Below, piece by piece: positions 1 through 6,011 of a stretch of DNA of 7,719 nt. Under the pieces are notes generated by a model, which had not been told where the DNA came from, searched no databases, and saw only the letters and a program-made list of their open reading frames with translations. A program made the translations under genes and the position numbers. Source of the stretch: Nitrospirota bacterium (GTDB lineage Bacteria > Nitrospirota > Thermodesulfovibrionia > UBA6902 > DSMQ01); assembly GCA_016207865.1 (NCBI GenBank), contig JACQZD010000222.1, positions 1-7,719 on the forward strand. The letters are read 5' to 3'. Each line of letters begins with the position of its first letter. Position 1 is the stretch's first letter.

Positions 1-830
1 ATCCGCACATCCACTTTTATCTTCCTGCTCCCGCCGACTCTCTGGAATTCCTGTGTCTCGAGGACCCTCAGGAGCTTTGCCTGGGTGGCTAACGACATAT
101 CGCCGATTTCATCAAGGAACAGGGTGCCTTCATCCGCGAGTTCGAACTTGCCTTTTTTGGATTCAAACGCGCCTGTAAAGGAGCCTTTTTCATGACCGAA
201 CAGCTCGCTTTCTATAAGTTCAATTGGAATTGCGGCGCAGTTTACCTCAATGAAATCCATGTCTTTCCTGCCGCTTGATTCGTGCAAGGCCCTTGCGACA
301 AGCTCTTTCCCCGTTCCGCTTTCGCCGAATATAAGCACTCTGCCCTGAGAAGACGCCGCCTTTGAAATTTCATCTCTCAAAAGCTTCATCTTCTGATTCT
401 CCCCGATTATCTCCCACCCGCTGGTTCTTAATGCAGTATTTTCCTTCTCAAGCTGCTGTTTTTCCAGCGCGCGCCTGACGACAATAAGCACTTTTTCAGC
501 TGCAAGCGGTTTTTCCAGAAAATCATAAGCGCCTAACTTAGTCGCCTGTACTGCGGTATCTATATTGGAATGTCCTGAAATCATTATCACGGATGATTCC
601 TTGTTTGCATCCCTGACGGCCTTCAGGGTTTCTATGCCGTCCATGCCCGGCATCCATACGTCAAGGAATATAACCTCAGGGGCATATTCCCTGACAGAGT
701 CTAACGCCTGTTCGCCCGAAGATGCGGTTATAACCTCATAGCCTTCATCACCGAGGGTGTCGGCAAGGACTTCCCTGATGTTTTTTTCATCGTCAACTAC
801 AAGTATTGTGGCCTTTGCAGCCTGTGTCAT
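1..830 (-). CDS. ntrX: NtrX-type sigma-54-dependent response regulator (C-terminus beyond left edge)
   Basis: Cytoplasmic response regulator that would activate sigma-54 promoters after phosphorylation by the NtrY-like kinase upstream. Reading the minus strand from ATG 828-830 gives 276 residues with no stop before the edge. An N-terminal receiver domain (about 7-120) shows acidic pair D13/D14, phospho-acceptor D57 in FLDVWMPGMDG, S85 in MISGHS and K108 in EKP. A sigma-54 AAA+ domain begins near 140, with Walker A GESGTGKE (169-176), sigma-54 contact loop GSFTGA (216-221) and Walker B LFLDEIGD (237-244). The contact loop has Ser where GAFTGA is commonest. The arginine finger and the Fis-type HTH expected in this family would lie off the window. 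GGAG 6 nt before the ATG supports the start. The receiver text (ISGHSNIDTAVQATKLGAYDFLEKPL) and the DUF4390-NtrY neighbours favour NtrX over other NtrC-class regulators; the exact subfamily is inference. Confidence 0.93.
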   Translation of the reverse strand, partial: MTQAAKATILVVDDEKNIREVLADTLGDEGYEVITASSGEQALDSVREYAPEVIFLDVWMPGMDGIETLKAVRDANKESSVIMISGHSNIDTAVQATKLGAYDFLEKPLAAEKVLIVVRRALEKQQLEKENTALRTSGWEIIGENQKMKLLRDEISKAASSQGRVLIFGESGTGKELVARALHESSGRKDMDFIEVNCAAIPIELIESELFGHEKGSFTGAFESKKGKFELADEGTLFLDEIGDMSLATQAKLLRVLETQEFQRVGGSRKIKVDVR

Positions 831-850
831 TATATCTCCATCCCGTTTAC

Positions 851-896
851 AGCGTTTATCGTGTTATAGCGTACAGCGTTATAGCGTTTATTGCGC
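851..896 (-). repeat. Heptad-like AGCGTTAT/AGCGTAC repeat upstream of ntrX
   Basis: Imperfect 7-8 bp units (GTTATAGC, GTACAGC, GTTATAGC, GTTTATT) between the miniature element and the ntrX ribosome binding site. A 24-bp core at 863-886 recurs exactly, inverted, at 4891-4914. In both places it lies between the miniature element and the start of the next gene, in the same orientation relative to transcription. Function unknown; it could be a remnant of duplication or part of the mobile block. Confidence 0.75.
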
Positions 897-910
897 AAGT
901 TTCAAGTTTT

Positions 911-1072
911 ATGCAATGGCATGTATGTCCGAAAACTTTAAGGCAACACCTTAATGTCATGCTGCCTCTTTACAAATAGTCCAGGGCAAATACTCAAAAC
1001 TTTTTGCAGCATGACAGATAATAATCAAAGTTGTATTCTTAAAGTTTTGAGGGCATATATGCCGTTGCTGCT
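911..1072 (-). mobile_element. Miniature inverted-repeat element, copy 1 (about 160 bp)
   Basis: Non-coding palindromic element between the ntrY stop and ntrX start. Its ends are inverted copies: left GGCATGTATGTCC then GAAAACTTTAAGG; right CTTAAAGTTTTGA then GGGCATATATGCC. Inside lie a second inverted pair (GTCATGCTGC and GCAGCATGAC) and a subterminal hairpin (CTTTAAGG, loop CAACA, then CCTTAA). Most of its length matches the reverse complement of 4723-4883 with scattered substitutions and small indels. The tips of this copy are more degenerate than in copy 2. No ORF that looks real. A MITE-like, non-autonomous element is the best reading; a structured RNA or REP-like palindrome is the alternative. 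Confidence 0.75.
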
Positions 1073-1099
1073 CAGCTTTCAACCTGCAACAGTTGTTCC

Positions 1100-3094
1100 T
1101 CATTTCCTTACAACAGGCAGTTCTATAATAAACTGCGTGCCTTTCGGCTTGTTGTCCCTTACCCTTATGTATCCCCTGTGCCTTGATATTATTTTATCAA
1201 CTATTGCAAGGCCGAGCCCCGTGCCTTCTTCTTTTGTTGAAAAATAAGGCAGGAAGAGCTTGTCCTTGTCCTCATTTTTTATCCCGATTCCGTCATCTAT
1301 AACCTCTATCCTGACGCTTTCCACAGAAGGTTCGTAGAATATATTTAACCATATATTTTCTGTTTTTGCATGAATGGCATTGTCTATGAGATTTATCAAA
1401 GCCCTTTTTAGCTGCTCCTGATCCGCTTCAATCTCAGGCGTGTCCTGAAACGACACCGTGATATTTACATCTTTCACGTCTTTGTAGAGGTTCAGTATTT
1501 CTTCAATTACGGGCCTGACATCAGTCGGCTGGAGGTTCAGCTTGGGCATTTTTCCGAACCTTGAAAATTCATTAACAAGGTTTCGCAGGCTGTTGACCTC
1601 ATTCACAATAGTTTTTGCCGACCTCCTTAAGACCTCATCAAAATCTCCGGATTTTTCATCCCATTTTTTAAGAAGCCGCTCAGTTGAAAGCTGTATGGGC
1701 GTAAGCGGGTTTTTTATTTCATGGGCAATGCGCCGGGCGACTTCCTGCCACGCCAGCGCCCGCTGCGCCTTTATGACGTCTGTGATGTCGTCAAACACGA
1801 CGAGTATTCCCATAAAATTACCGCTTGCATCCTTCAATGCCGTAATGTAAACCCGCATATTCACGAGTTTGCCCTCTACGTTTGCGTGAATTTCACGCTC
1901 TATAGCCCTGAAGTCCTTTTCCCCCAATTGATTTATCATGGAGTTCAGTTCTTCGGATTTGATTTTGCCGAGAATTTCTCTCGGGCTTTTCCCTGTGACA
2001 GAGGCGCGGTCTAAATTCAGCATGGAACATGCTGCGTTGTTCAGGGTATAAATCCTGCCGGAGCGTTCAAGGAGTATCACGCCGGTGTTTATATTTTCAA
2101 TTATCGCCTCCATGCTGAGATATGCCTTGCGGATATCTCCGACCATCTTGTTGAATGAATTAATCAGAAGGCCGATTTCATCGTCCCTTTTTAAATCAAT
2201 CCTGATATTCAAATCTCCGTCCGCGACTGTTTTTGTAGCCTCCAAAAGGGACATGATGGGGATTGTTATGCCTTTTGCAATGCGGAGCGCAATCCAGAGC
2301 GCAAGGAAAATAATTACAAGCGTGGTGACTGTGAGAATCAGAAAGTAGATAAACTTCATCGGGGACTGAAGCGTTCCGATCTGCTGATATTCGTTGTAAG
2401 CCTTTTTGATGGACTCCATTTTCTCCACAATATTTTTAGGAATGGCTGTCTCAACCAGCACAACTCCGGAGACTCTTCCCCCTTCTCTGACCGGAGACGC
2501 CGCCCTGATAATGTCGCCGCTGTCTTTTGATAGTATCTCTGTATCGGCAAGGCCCTTAAAGGCGTCGTCAACAAGTCTGGAGCCGTCTGATTGTCTTAGA
2601 AAATAAGCTTTGTAGTTTCCGGTTTCCCTGCTGACTGCCATCCTGTTTGACGCCAGTGAATCAGAATAGCTCTGTGCGTTTTTTCTTTCTTTCTGGTAAA
2701 AGGCTCTTGCAATTGCCATTGAATCGCTTACCGGACCCTGAACCTCAATTGAAAACCATTTATCAATGGTATTATTTATGAGCTGGTTTGAGAGGATAAA
2801 AAGCAGCAGCGACGGGATGAAGGTAAGCCCGACAAAGGCAATGACAAGCCTGGTCCTGAACCTGGACCCCATGATTTTATGCCTTTTCTCATAGTAAAGC
2901 GCGGTGAGGTTGCGGATTACAAAAACAATCAGGATAAGGAGGTAAAGCACGATATTTACCGCAAGAAAAACAATGCCGGTTTTTATTATCAGAGGACCAT
3001 GCTCAATCCCTAAATATTTAAGCACAAAGCCGGTGATAATTATTGCGAGGATGCTGATGGCAAAAAGGCCTAAAAGCGTCTTGAGCGGTTTCAT
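1100..3094 (-). CDS. ntrY: NtrY-type sensor histidine kinase (HAMP-PAS-HisKA-HATPase)
   Basis: Inner-membrane sensor kinase, 664 residues, expected to autophosphorylate on His and pass phosphate to the adjacent NtrX-type regulator. Hydrophobic segments at about 8-27, 38-60 and 84-103, then a non-membrane sensing region (about 105-245), a further membrane helix (248-270), HAMP (about 271-323) and PAS (about 325-440). The HisKA H-box is RRIAHEIKNPLTP with H458. The ATPase domain has N-box NLIDNA (568-573), G1 DDGIGI (600-605), F-box-like LFLPYFST and G2 GTGLGLA (624-630), so all catalytic boxes are intact. The multi-helix N-terminus plus HAMP-PAS is the NtrY layout. The ATG overlaps the DUF4390 stop as ATGA, implying translational coupling. 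The input signal cannot be read from sequence; NtrYX systems in other bacteria are tied to nitrogen, redox or envelope responses. Confidence 0.95.
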   Translation of the reverse strand: MKPLKTLLGLFAISILAIIITGFVLKYLGIEHGPLIIKTGIVFLAVNIVLYLLILIVFVIRNLTALYYEKRHKIMGSRFRTRLVIAFVGLTFIPSLLLFILSNQLINNTIDKWFSIEVQGPVSDSMAIARAFYQKERKNAQSYSDSLASNRMAVSRETGNYKAYFLRQSDGSRLVDDAFKGLADTEILSKDSGDIIRAASPVREGGRVSGVVLVETAIPKNIVEKMESIKKAYNEYQQIGTLQSPMKFIYFLILTVTTLVIIFLALWIALRIAKGITIPIMSLLEATKTVADGDLNIRIDLKRDDEIGLLINSFNKMVGDIRKAYLSMEAIIENINTGVILLERSGRIYTLNNAACSMLNLDRASVTGKSPREILGKIKSEELNSMINQLGEKDFRAIEREIHANVEGKLVNMRVYITALKDASGNFMGILVVFDDITDVIKAQRALAWQEVARRIAHEIKNPLTPIQLSTERLLKKWDEKSGDFDEVLRRSAKTIVNEVNSLRNLVNEFSRFGKMPKLNLQPTDVRPVIEEILNLYKDVKDVNITVSFQDTPEIEADQEQLKRALINLIDNAIHAKTENIWLNIFYEPSVESVRIEVIDDGIGIKNEDKDKLFLPYFSTKEEGTGLGLAIVDKIISRHRGYIRVRDNKPKGTQFIIELPVVRK

Positions 3095-3690
3095 CGGATA
3101 TCCCCCGGAGCCGGCTGCTCCCCAACGATAAATGACGGGGATTTTTTGGCAAGGCTTGTCTCTATTTCGGGAATGAACAGCATAAAAAAGCCTATGACAG
3201 GCGGAATCTCCCTGCTTTTTGATTCAACCACAACTCTGACAAAATAGCTGCCCTGCTCAAGCTCTTTGACATTAATGATGTTAACATCCTTGACCGTAAA
3301 GAGCCACTCCTTCAGGTCATTGAATTCCTTAAAGTAGCGTTCTTTAACAACCGTTCCGTCATGTGATGATATCCTGTACTGCCCCCTTAGGTTGTCATAT
3401 TTTATGGTCTTCTGGATTTTCCTTGCATGAACAAATTCATCAGGCCAGAAATCCCATTCCCTGAAAAGCTCTATGGTAAAGACAATTTCTTTTTCAACCC
3501 CTGACCTTATGGCGTTCTCTATTTCTTTGATATTGGAAAAACCCGTGCCTATCATGATATTATTGTTCTGTATCTTTATGGCAGGTCCGATGATTTCAGC
3601 ATTTGCGGCGGATGCCGTTAAGGTCAGATATGTACAGAAAATTAAGGTAAATAATTTTCCGGACTGAAAATTATTTGAAAATTTCACCAT
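3091..3690 (-). CDS. DUF4390 exported protein upstream of NtrY
   Basis: 199-residue protein of the DUF4390 family, function unknown. The N-terminus has a signal-peptide pattern: Lys at 3 and 12, hydrophobic core about 13-27, and an AXA-type site ASAANA ending at 31. The mature part would therefore be periplasmic or membrane-anchored. The body has the family look: repeated WDF/WPDE and K-rich beta-strand segments, and a late hydrophobic PPVIGFFMLFIPEIE stretch (about 158-172). It is first in a minus-strand operon and overlaps the kinase start by 4 nt (ATGA). DUF4390 genes sit directly before ntrYX in other bacteria such as betaproteobacteria, so a role linked to sensing or to envelope state is plausible but unproven. 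The ribosome site before this ATG is weak (CAGGC); no better in-frame start is visible. Confidence 0.88.
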   Translation of the reverse strand: MVKFSNNFQSGKLFTLIFCTYLTLTASAANAEIIGPAIKIQNNNIMIGTGFSNIKEIENAIRSGVEKEIVFTIELFREWDFWPDEFVHARKIQKTIKYDNLRGQYRISSHDGTVVKERYFKEFNDLKEWLFTVKDVNIINVKELEQGSYFVRVVVESKSREIPPVIGFFMLFIPEIETSLAKKSPSFIVGEQPAPGDIR

Positions 3691-3724
3691 TTATTGCCTG
3701 ATAATGCCTCAAAAATTTAGTTTG

Positions 3725-3733
3725 ATTATAACA
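3725..3733 (-). promoter_or_regulatory. Extended -10 promoter for DUF4390-ntrY
   Basis: On the minus strand the sequence TGTTATAAT is a perfect TATAAT with the extended-10 TGn motif, about 35 nt before the DUF4390 ATG. No good -35 hexamer lies 16-18 nt upstream; that position falls inside the heptad tract 3746-3773. Predicted start is near 3718, leaving a short leader. Confidence 0.6.
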
Positions 3734-3745
3734 TACTTTACAACC

Positions 3746-3773
3746 GTGAGGCGTAAGGCGTGAAGCGTGATGA
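3746..3773. repeat. Heptad tract, four units of GTGAGGC type
   Basis: Four consecutive degenerate 7-bp units (GTGAGGC, GTAAGGC, GTGAAGC, GTGATGA) in the divergent intergenic region, just upstream of the minus-strand extended -10. It covers where a -35 box for that promoter would be. Confidence 0.7.
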
Positions 3774-3779
3774 GCCATT

Positions 3780-3814
3780 AAATAACTAATAACGAATAAC
3801 TAATAACGAATAAC
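3780..3814. repeat. Heptad tract, five units alternating TAATAAC and GAATAAC
   Basis: Five consecutive 7-bp units: AAATAAC, then TAATAAC and GAATAAC alternating twice, ending 20 nt before the adenosine kinase ATG. The alternation gives a 14-bp super-period. It differs in sequence from the adjacent tract at 3746-3773 but keeps the same period. No clear plus-strand -35/-10 pair is visible here, so the promoter of the downstream operon is unresolved. Confidence 0.8.
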
Positions 3815-3834
3815 GGTTTTTATGGAGGTTTAAC

Positions 3835-4317
3835 ATGGAAATAAAAGCAATAAAAATTGACGTTCCGGAAGGAAGCAATATCATCCTCGGACAGACGCAT
3901 TTTATAAAGACAGCCGAGGATCTTTATGAGATTATAGCGACGACTGTGCCTCAGGCAAAATTCGGCATCGCCTTTACAGAGGCGTCGGGACCGTGCCTGA
4001 TAAGGACAGAGGGCAATGATGCGGGACTGATTGACGTGTGCGTTAAAAACCTTCAGGAAATCGGGGCAGGCCATGTCTTCTGCATTGTGCTCAAAGACGC
4101 TTTCCCGATAAATGTCCTGAATGCCGTAAAGAACTGCCCTGAGGTCTGCAGCATTTACTGTGCAACTTCAAAGCCTGTGGAGGTGGTGATTGCCGCATCC
4201 GGGCATGGAAGGGGAATTCTTGGCGTCATAGACGGGTTTTCACCGAAAGGCGTTGAGACTGCATCTGATAAAACGCACAGAAAAGATTTTTTGAGAAAAA
4301 TAGGGTATAAGCTGTAA
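3835..4317 (+). CDS. Adenosine-specific kinase (COG1839/PF04008 family)
   Basis: 160-residue cytosolic protein, full family length. The family was assigned adenosine kinase activity from structural and ligand work on an archaeal member (Pyrobaculum PAE2307); it is unrelated to ribokinase-type adenosine kinases. Diagnostic stretches are FGIAFTEASGPCLIRTEGND (43-62), the Gly-rich GHGRGILGVIDG (123-134) and the Lys/Arg-rich tail DKTHRKDFLRKIGYKL. The start is fixed by GGAGG 6 nt before the ATG. hisI begins 25 nt after the stop, so the two are probably cotranscribed. The product, AMP, links loosely to adenylate and histidine metabolism, but that connection is inferred from adjacency only. Biochemical activity in bacterial members is less certain than the family assignment. 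Confidence 0.85.
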   Translation: MEIKAIKIDVPEGSNIILGQTHFIKTAEDLYEIIATTVPQAKFGIAFTEASGPCLIRTEGNDAGLIDVCVKNLQEIGAGHVFCIVLKDAFPINVLNAVKNCPEVCSIYCATSKPVEVVIAASGHGRGILGVIDGFSPKGVETASDKTHRKDFLRKIGYKL

Positions 4318-4342
4318 GAATAATTGTTTTTTGGGAGGATTG

Positions 4343-4666
4343 ATGATACCGGAACTTAGATATGATGATAAGGGGCTTATCCCGGCAATAATACAGGATG
4401 TTGGGGATAACGAGGTGCTGATGCTTGCTTACATGGACAAGACAGCGCTTGAGAGAACGGTTGCAACCGGCAGGACGCATTTCTGGAGCCGTTCAAGGCA
4501 GAAATACTGGATGAAGGGCGAGACCTCAGGCAACATACAGCTTGTACAGGAGATTCTTTATGACTGTGATGAAGACACACTTCTCATAAGGGTTGAGCAG
4601 ATTGGCGAGGGAGCCTGCCATACGGGCAACAGGAGCTGTTTTTACAGAAGCATTGAGGAAGGATGA
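4343..4666 (+). CDS. hisI: Phosphoribosyl-AMP cyclohydrolase HisI
   Basis: Third step of histidine biosynthesis: hydrolyses phosphoribosyl-AMP to phosphoribosyl-formimino-AICAR-phosphate in the cytosol, normally as a metal-dependent homodimer. From this ATG the protein has 107 residues, the usual stand-alone length; there is no HisE (pyrophosphohydrolase) fusion. Family motifs are THFWSRSRQKYWMKGETSGN (45-64), the metal-binding Asp triad D74/D76/D78 in YDCDEDTLL, and ACHTGNRSCF with C92 and C99, plus C75. I chose ATG 4343 because GGGAGG lies 4-5 nt upstream. A TTG at 4331 overlaps that ribosome site, and a TTG at 4340 is less likely. It sits alone with the adenosine kinase, so the rest of the his pathway must be elsewhere. 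Confidence 0.95.
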   Translation: MIPELRYDDKGLIPAIIQDVGDNEVLMLAYMDKTALERTVATGRTHFWSRSRQKYWMKGETSGNIQLVQEILYDCDEDTLLIRVEQIGEGACHTGNRSCFYRSIEEG

Positions 4667-4672
4667 GGAATT

Positions 4673-4709
4673 CCCCTCTAAAAAGAGGGGTGTCCCGACA
4701 CTTCGGGAC
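4673..4709. repeat. Two adjacent GC-rich hairpins after hisI
   Basis: First hairpin: CCCCTCT (4673-4679), loop AAAA, AGAGGGG (4684-4690). Second: GTCCCGA (4692-4698), loop CACT, TCGGGAC (4703-4709). The copies of GGGGTGT at 4687 and 4710 flank the second hairpin. No T-run follows, so a classical intrinsic terminator is not supported, although the structures could stabilise the 3' end of the transcript. The second hairpin belongs with the TCCCGAC palindrome at 5327-5342. Confidence 0.65.
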
Positions 4710-4722
4710 GGGGTGTGTTGCA

Positions 4723-4883
4723 ATACAGCAGCACATATGCCTTCAAAACTTTCAGAATACAACAATGATTATTATCTGTCATGCTGCAAAAAGTTTTAAG
4801 TTTTTGCCCCGAACTGTTTATTAAAAGGCAGCATGACTTTAAGGTGTTGCCTTAAAGTTTTTCAAACATATATGCTGCTGTAT
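4723..4883 (+). mobile_element. Miniature inverted-repeat element, copy 2 (161 bp)
   Basis: Better preserved copy, inverted relative to copy 1. Termini are ATACAGCAGCACATATG at the left and CATATATGCTGCTGTAT at the right, which are reverse complements with one mismatch; the homology continues inward through CTTCAAAACTTT. Inside lie the inverted pair GTCATGCTGC (4778-4787) / GCAGCATGAC (4828-4837) and a perfect hairpin CTTTAAGG (4837-4844), loop TGTTG, CCTTAAAG (4850-4857). TA stands at both outer ends, as expected for a TA target duplication of IS630/Tc1-mariner relatives, but could also just be part of the repeat. No coding capacity. Confidence 0.8.
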
Positions 4884-4890
4884 AAAAAAG

Positions 4891-4914
4891 CGCTATAACG
4901 CTGTACGCTATAAC
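4891..4914 (+). repeat. Inverted copy of the ntrX-upstream heptad core
   Basis: Exact 24-bp reverse complement of 863-886, with units CGCTATAA, CGCTGTA, CGCTATAA. Weaker similarity runs on to about 4924 (GCGATGAACG here, the complement of CGTTTATCG there). It lies between element copy 2 and the yraN ribosome site, mirroring the ntrX arrangement. Confidence 0.8.
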
Positions 4915-4949
4915 GCGATGAACGTTATCCCTATTACGGAGGAAGTTGA

Positions 4950-5294
4950 GTGAGTCTTGGCAGGGAAGGTGAGGAGCTTGCGGGAAAATTTTTAAAAAAG
5001 AACGGATATATGCTCGTTGAAAAAAACTACAAGACGCCCATGGGTGAGATTGATATAATTGCCAGAGACAAAGAGACGCTGGTTTTCTTAGAGGTCAAGA
5101 CAAGGGAAAGCCTTGAATTCGGCATGCCGTTTGAGGCGGTGAATTATCACAAAAGGCGGAAGATTGCAAAGGTGGCGCTTTCGTATCTCAAGCGGTTCAA
5201 AGAAACGCCTTCATGCAGGTTTGACGTGCTCAGCATTTATTATAAAGACAGCAGGCCTGAGTTTGAGCTGATTAAGGATGCGTTTGAAGTGTAG
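4950..5294 (+). CDS. YraN family (UPF0102) putative endonuclease
   Basis: 114-residue protein of the YraN/UPF0102 family, a compact restriction-endonuclease-like PD-(D/E)XK fold. Cellular role is not settled; DNA processing or repair is assumed from the fold. Conserved features: N-terminal GREGEELAGKFL helix, GEIDIIARD (32-40) carrying the catalytic Asp D35, and VFLEVKTR (45-52) with E48 and K50. The start is GTG 4950, because GGAGG (4938-4942) lies 7 nt upstream and the GxxGE helix begins straight after. The gene is separated from hisI by a 283-bp gap filled with hairpins, the miniature element and the heptad core. Confidence 0.92.
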   Translation: MSLGREGEELAGKFLKKNGYMLVEKNYKTPMGEIDIIARDKETLVFLEVKTRESLEFGMPFEAVNYHKRRKIAKVALSYLKRFKETPSCRFDVLSIYYKDSRPEFELIKDAFEV

Positions 5295-5314
5295 GTTATG
5301 GTATTATTTCTGCA

Positions 5315-5354
5315 CGGGGCGTAGCGTCCCGACTTGTCGGGAATAGCGCACACG
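5315..5354 (+). pseudogene. Broken 5' half of tRNA-Pro with hairpin in the D arm
   Basis: CGGGGCGTAGCG (5315-5326) and TAGCGCACACG (5344-5354) are identical to positions 1-12 and to the end of the D arm plus start of the anticodon stem of the tRNA-Pro that begins 69 bp further right. Between them the native CAGTCCGG is replaced by a 17-nt stretch containing the palindrome TCCCGAC-TT-GTCGGGA. No anticodon loop or 3' half follows, so this cannot make a tRNA. Partial tandem duplication with hairpin insertion or template switching is the likely origin. Confidence 0.7.
5327..5342. repeat. TCCCGAC/GTCGGGA palindrome inside the tRNA remnant
   Basis: Perfect 7-bp arms (5327-5333 and 5336-5342) around TT. 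Close in sequence to the hairpin at 4692-4709 (GTCCCGA/TCGGGAC), so at least two members of this short palindrome family exist within about 650 bp. Confidence 0.65.
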
Positions 5355-5383
5355 TTTAATTTTTAGTTTTATTGAAATGACTT

Positions 5384-5461
<78 letters not shown>

Positions 5462-5464
5462 TTT

Positions 5465-5494
5465 AGTTGACAGTTCACAGTTGACAGTTCACAG
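5465..5494 (+). repeat. Heptad tract AGTTGAC/AGTTCAC before the S23-like gene
   Basis: Four 7-bp units alternating AGTTGAC and AGTTCAC plus a trailing AG, starting 4 nt after the tRNA-Pro CCA and ending 14 nt before the next ATG. Its reverse complement (CTGTGAACTGTCAACT) resembles the tract on the far side of the gene, giving the gene imperfect inverted flanks. Confidence 0.8.
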
Positions 5495-5508
5495 TATTCA
5501 AGATAAAG

Positions 5509-5874
5509 ATGGGATTTAGTTTTGAGAAATTAAGCGTATATAAGAGGGCAGTTGATTTTGCAGGTAAAATTTATAAGATTACTAAAGATTTTCCTGCAAA
5601 TGAGATATACGGTATTACGTCTCAGATAAGAAGGGCTTCAATTTCGGTTCCTTCTAATATTGCAGAAGGAAGCGGAAGATATCATAAGAAAGATTTTGTC
5701 CAATTTCTCAGGATAGCCAGGAGCTCTATTTATGAGTGTATTCCTCTTTTGGAGATAGCTCTTAAGGAAAATTATATTAAGAAATCTATTTTTGATGAAT
5801 TGACAACTGAATGCAATGAGTTGTCAATGATGGTTAACGGATTAATCAGATCTTTAAAAGCTGACAAATCATAA
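5509..5874 (+). CDS. Four-helix-bundle protein of the S23/IVP family
   Basis: 121-residue protein of the family first met as ORFs in 23S rRNA intervening sequences (S23, PF05635/TIGR02436-type) and related to the Avd accessory protein of diversity-generating retroelements. The signature is FEKLSVYKRAVDFAGKIY (5-22), FPANEIYGITSQIRRASISVPSNIAEGSGR (28-57) and KKDFVQFLRIARSSIYE (60-76). Four amphipathic helices are expected, with conserved basic R41/R42 and SNIAEG. Molecular function is unknown; Avd homologues bind nucleic acid. It stands alone between two tRNA genes with no reverse transcriptase or 23S rRNA nearby, and its codons look more A+T-rich than in the flanking tRNAs and YraN. The ATG has only a weak AAGATAAAG upstream. 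It is bordered on both sides by related heptad repeats, suggesting arrival as a unit. Confidence 0.9.
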   Translation: MGFSFEKLSVYKRAVDFAGKIYKITKDFPANEIYGITSQIRRASISVPSNIAEGSGRYHKKDFVQFLRIARSSIYECIPLLEIALKENYIKKSIFDELTTECNELSMMVNGLIRSLKADKS

Positions 5875-5878
5875 AACT

Positions 5879-6002
5879 GTTGTCTTATCTGTCAACGGTT
5901 AGCTGATGTCAATAGTTTTCTGTTATCTGTCAACCGTTAACTATGAACGGTTTTCTATGAACTGTTAACTGTTAACTGTCAACTGTCAACAGTTAACTGT
6001 TA
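5879..6002 (+). repeat. Degenerate then regular ACTGTTA/ACTGTCA heptads after the S23-like gene
   Basis: The last part (5961-6002) is six exact-period 7-bp units: ACTGTTA twice, ACTGTCA twice, ACAGTTA, ACTGTTA. Before it (5879-5960) lie decayed relatives: CTGTCAACGGTTA, CTGTCAACCGTTAAC and GAACGGTTTTCTATGAAC. Because GTTAAC and GTTGAC/GTCAAC occur together, the tract can also fold on itself. It ends 9 nt before tRNA-Arg and so covers any promoter of that tRNA. Confidence 0.8.
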
Positions 6003-6011
6003 ACTAAGAAT

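Noticed and set aside
954..1247. Plus-strand ORF over the miniature element and the ntrY 3' end
   Set aside because: No recognisable family, crosses a repeat and lies antisense to a clear kinase gene; a shadow frame.
4331..4342. TTG 4331 as the hisI start (adds MGGL)
   Set aside because: It overlaps the GGGAGG ribosome site that serves ATG 4343, and the family begins near the later Met.
4673..4709. Intrinsic terminator for hisI
   Set aside because: Stems are good but GGGGTGTG follows instead of a T-run; kept as repeat hairpins only.
5315..5383. A second functional tRNA
   Set aside because: Only the 5' half is recognisable; no anticodon stem-loop, T arm or 3' acceptor strand follows.
5509..5874. 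Accessory protein (Avd) of a diversity-generating retroelement
   Set aside because: Related fold, but no reverse transcriptase, template repeat or variable repeat is visible in the window; the S23/IVP sequence fits better.
5465..6002. CRISPR array
   Set aside because: Units are 7 bp, contiguous and without unique spacers, and no cas genes are present.
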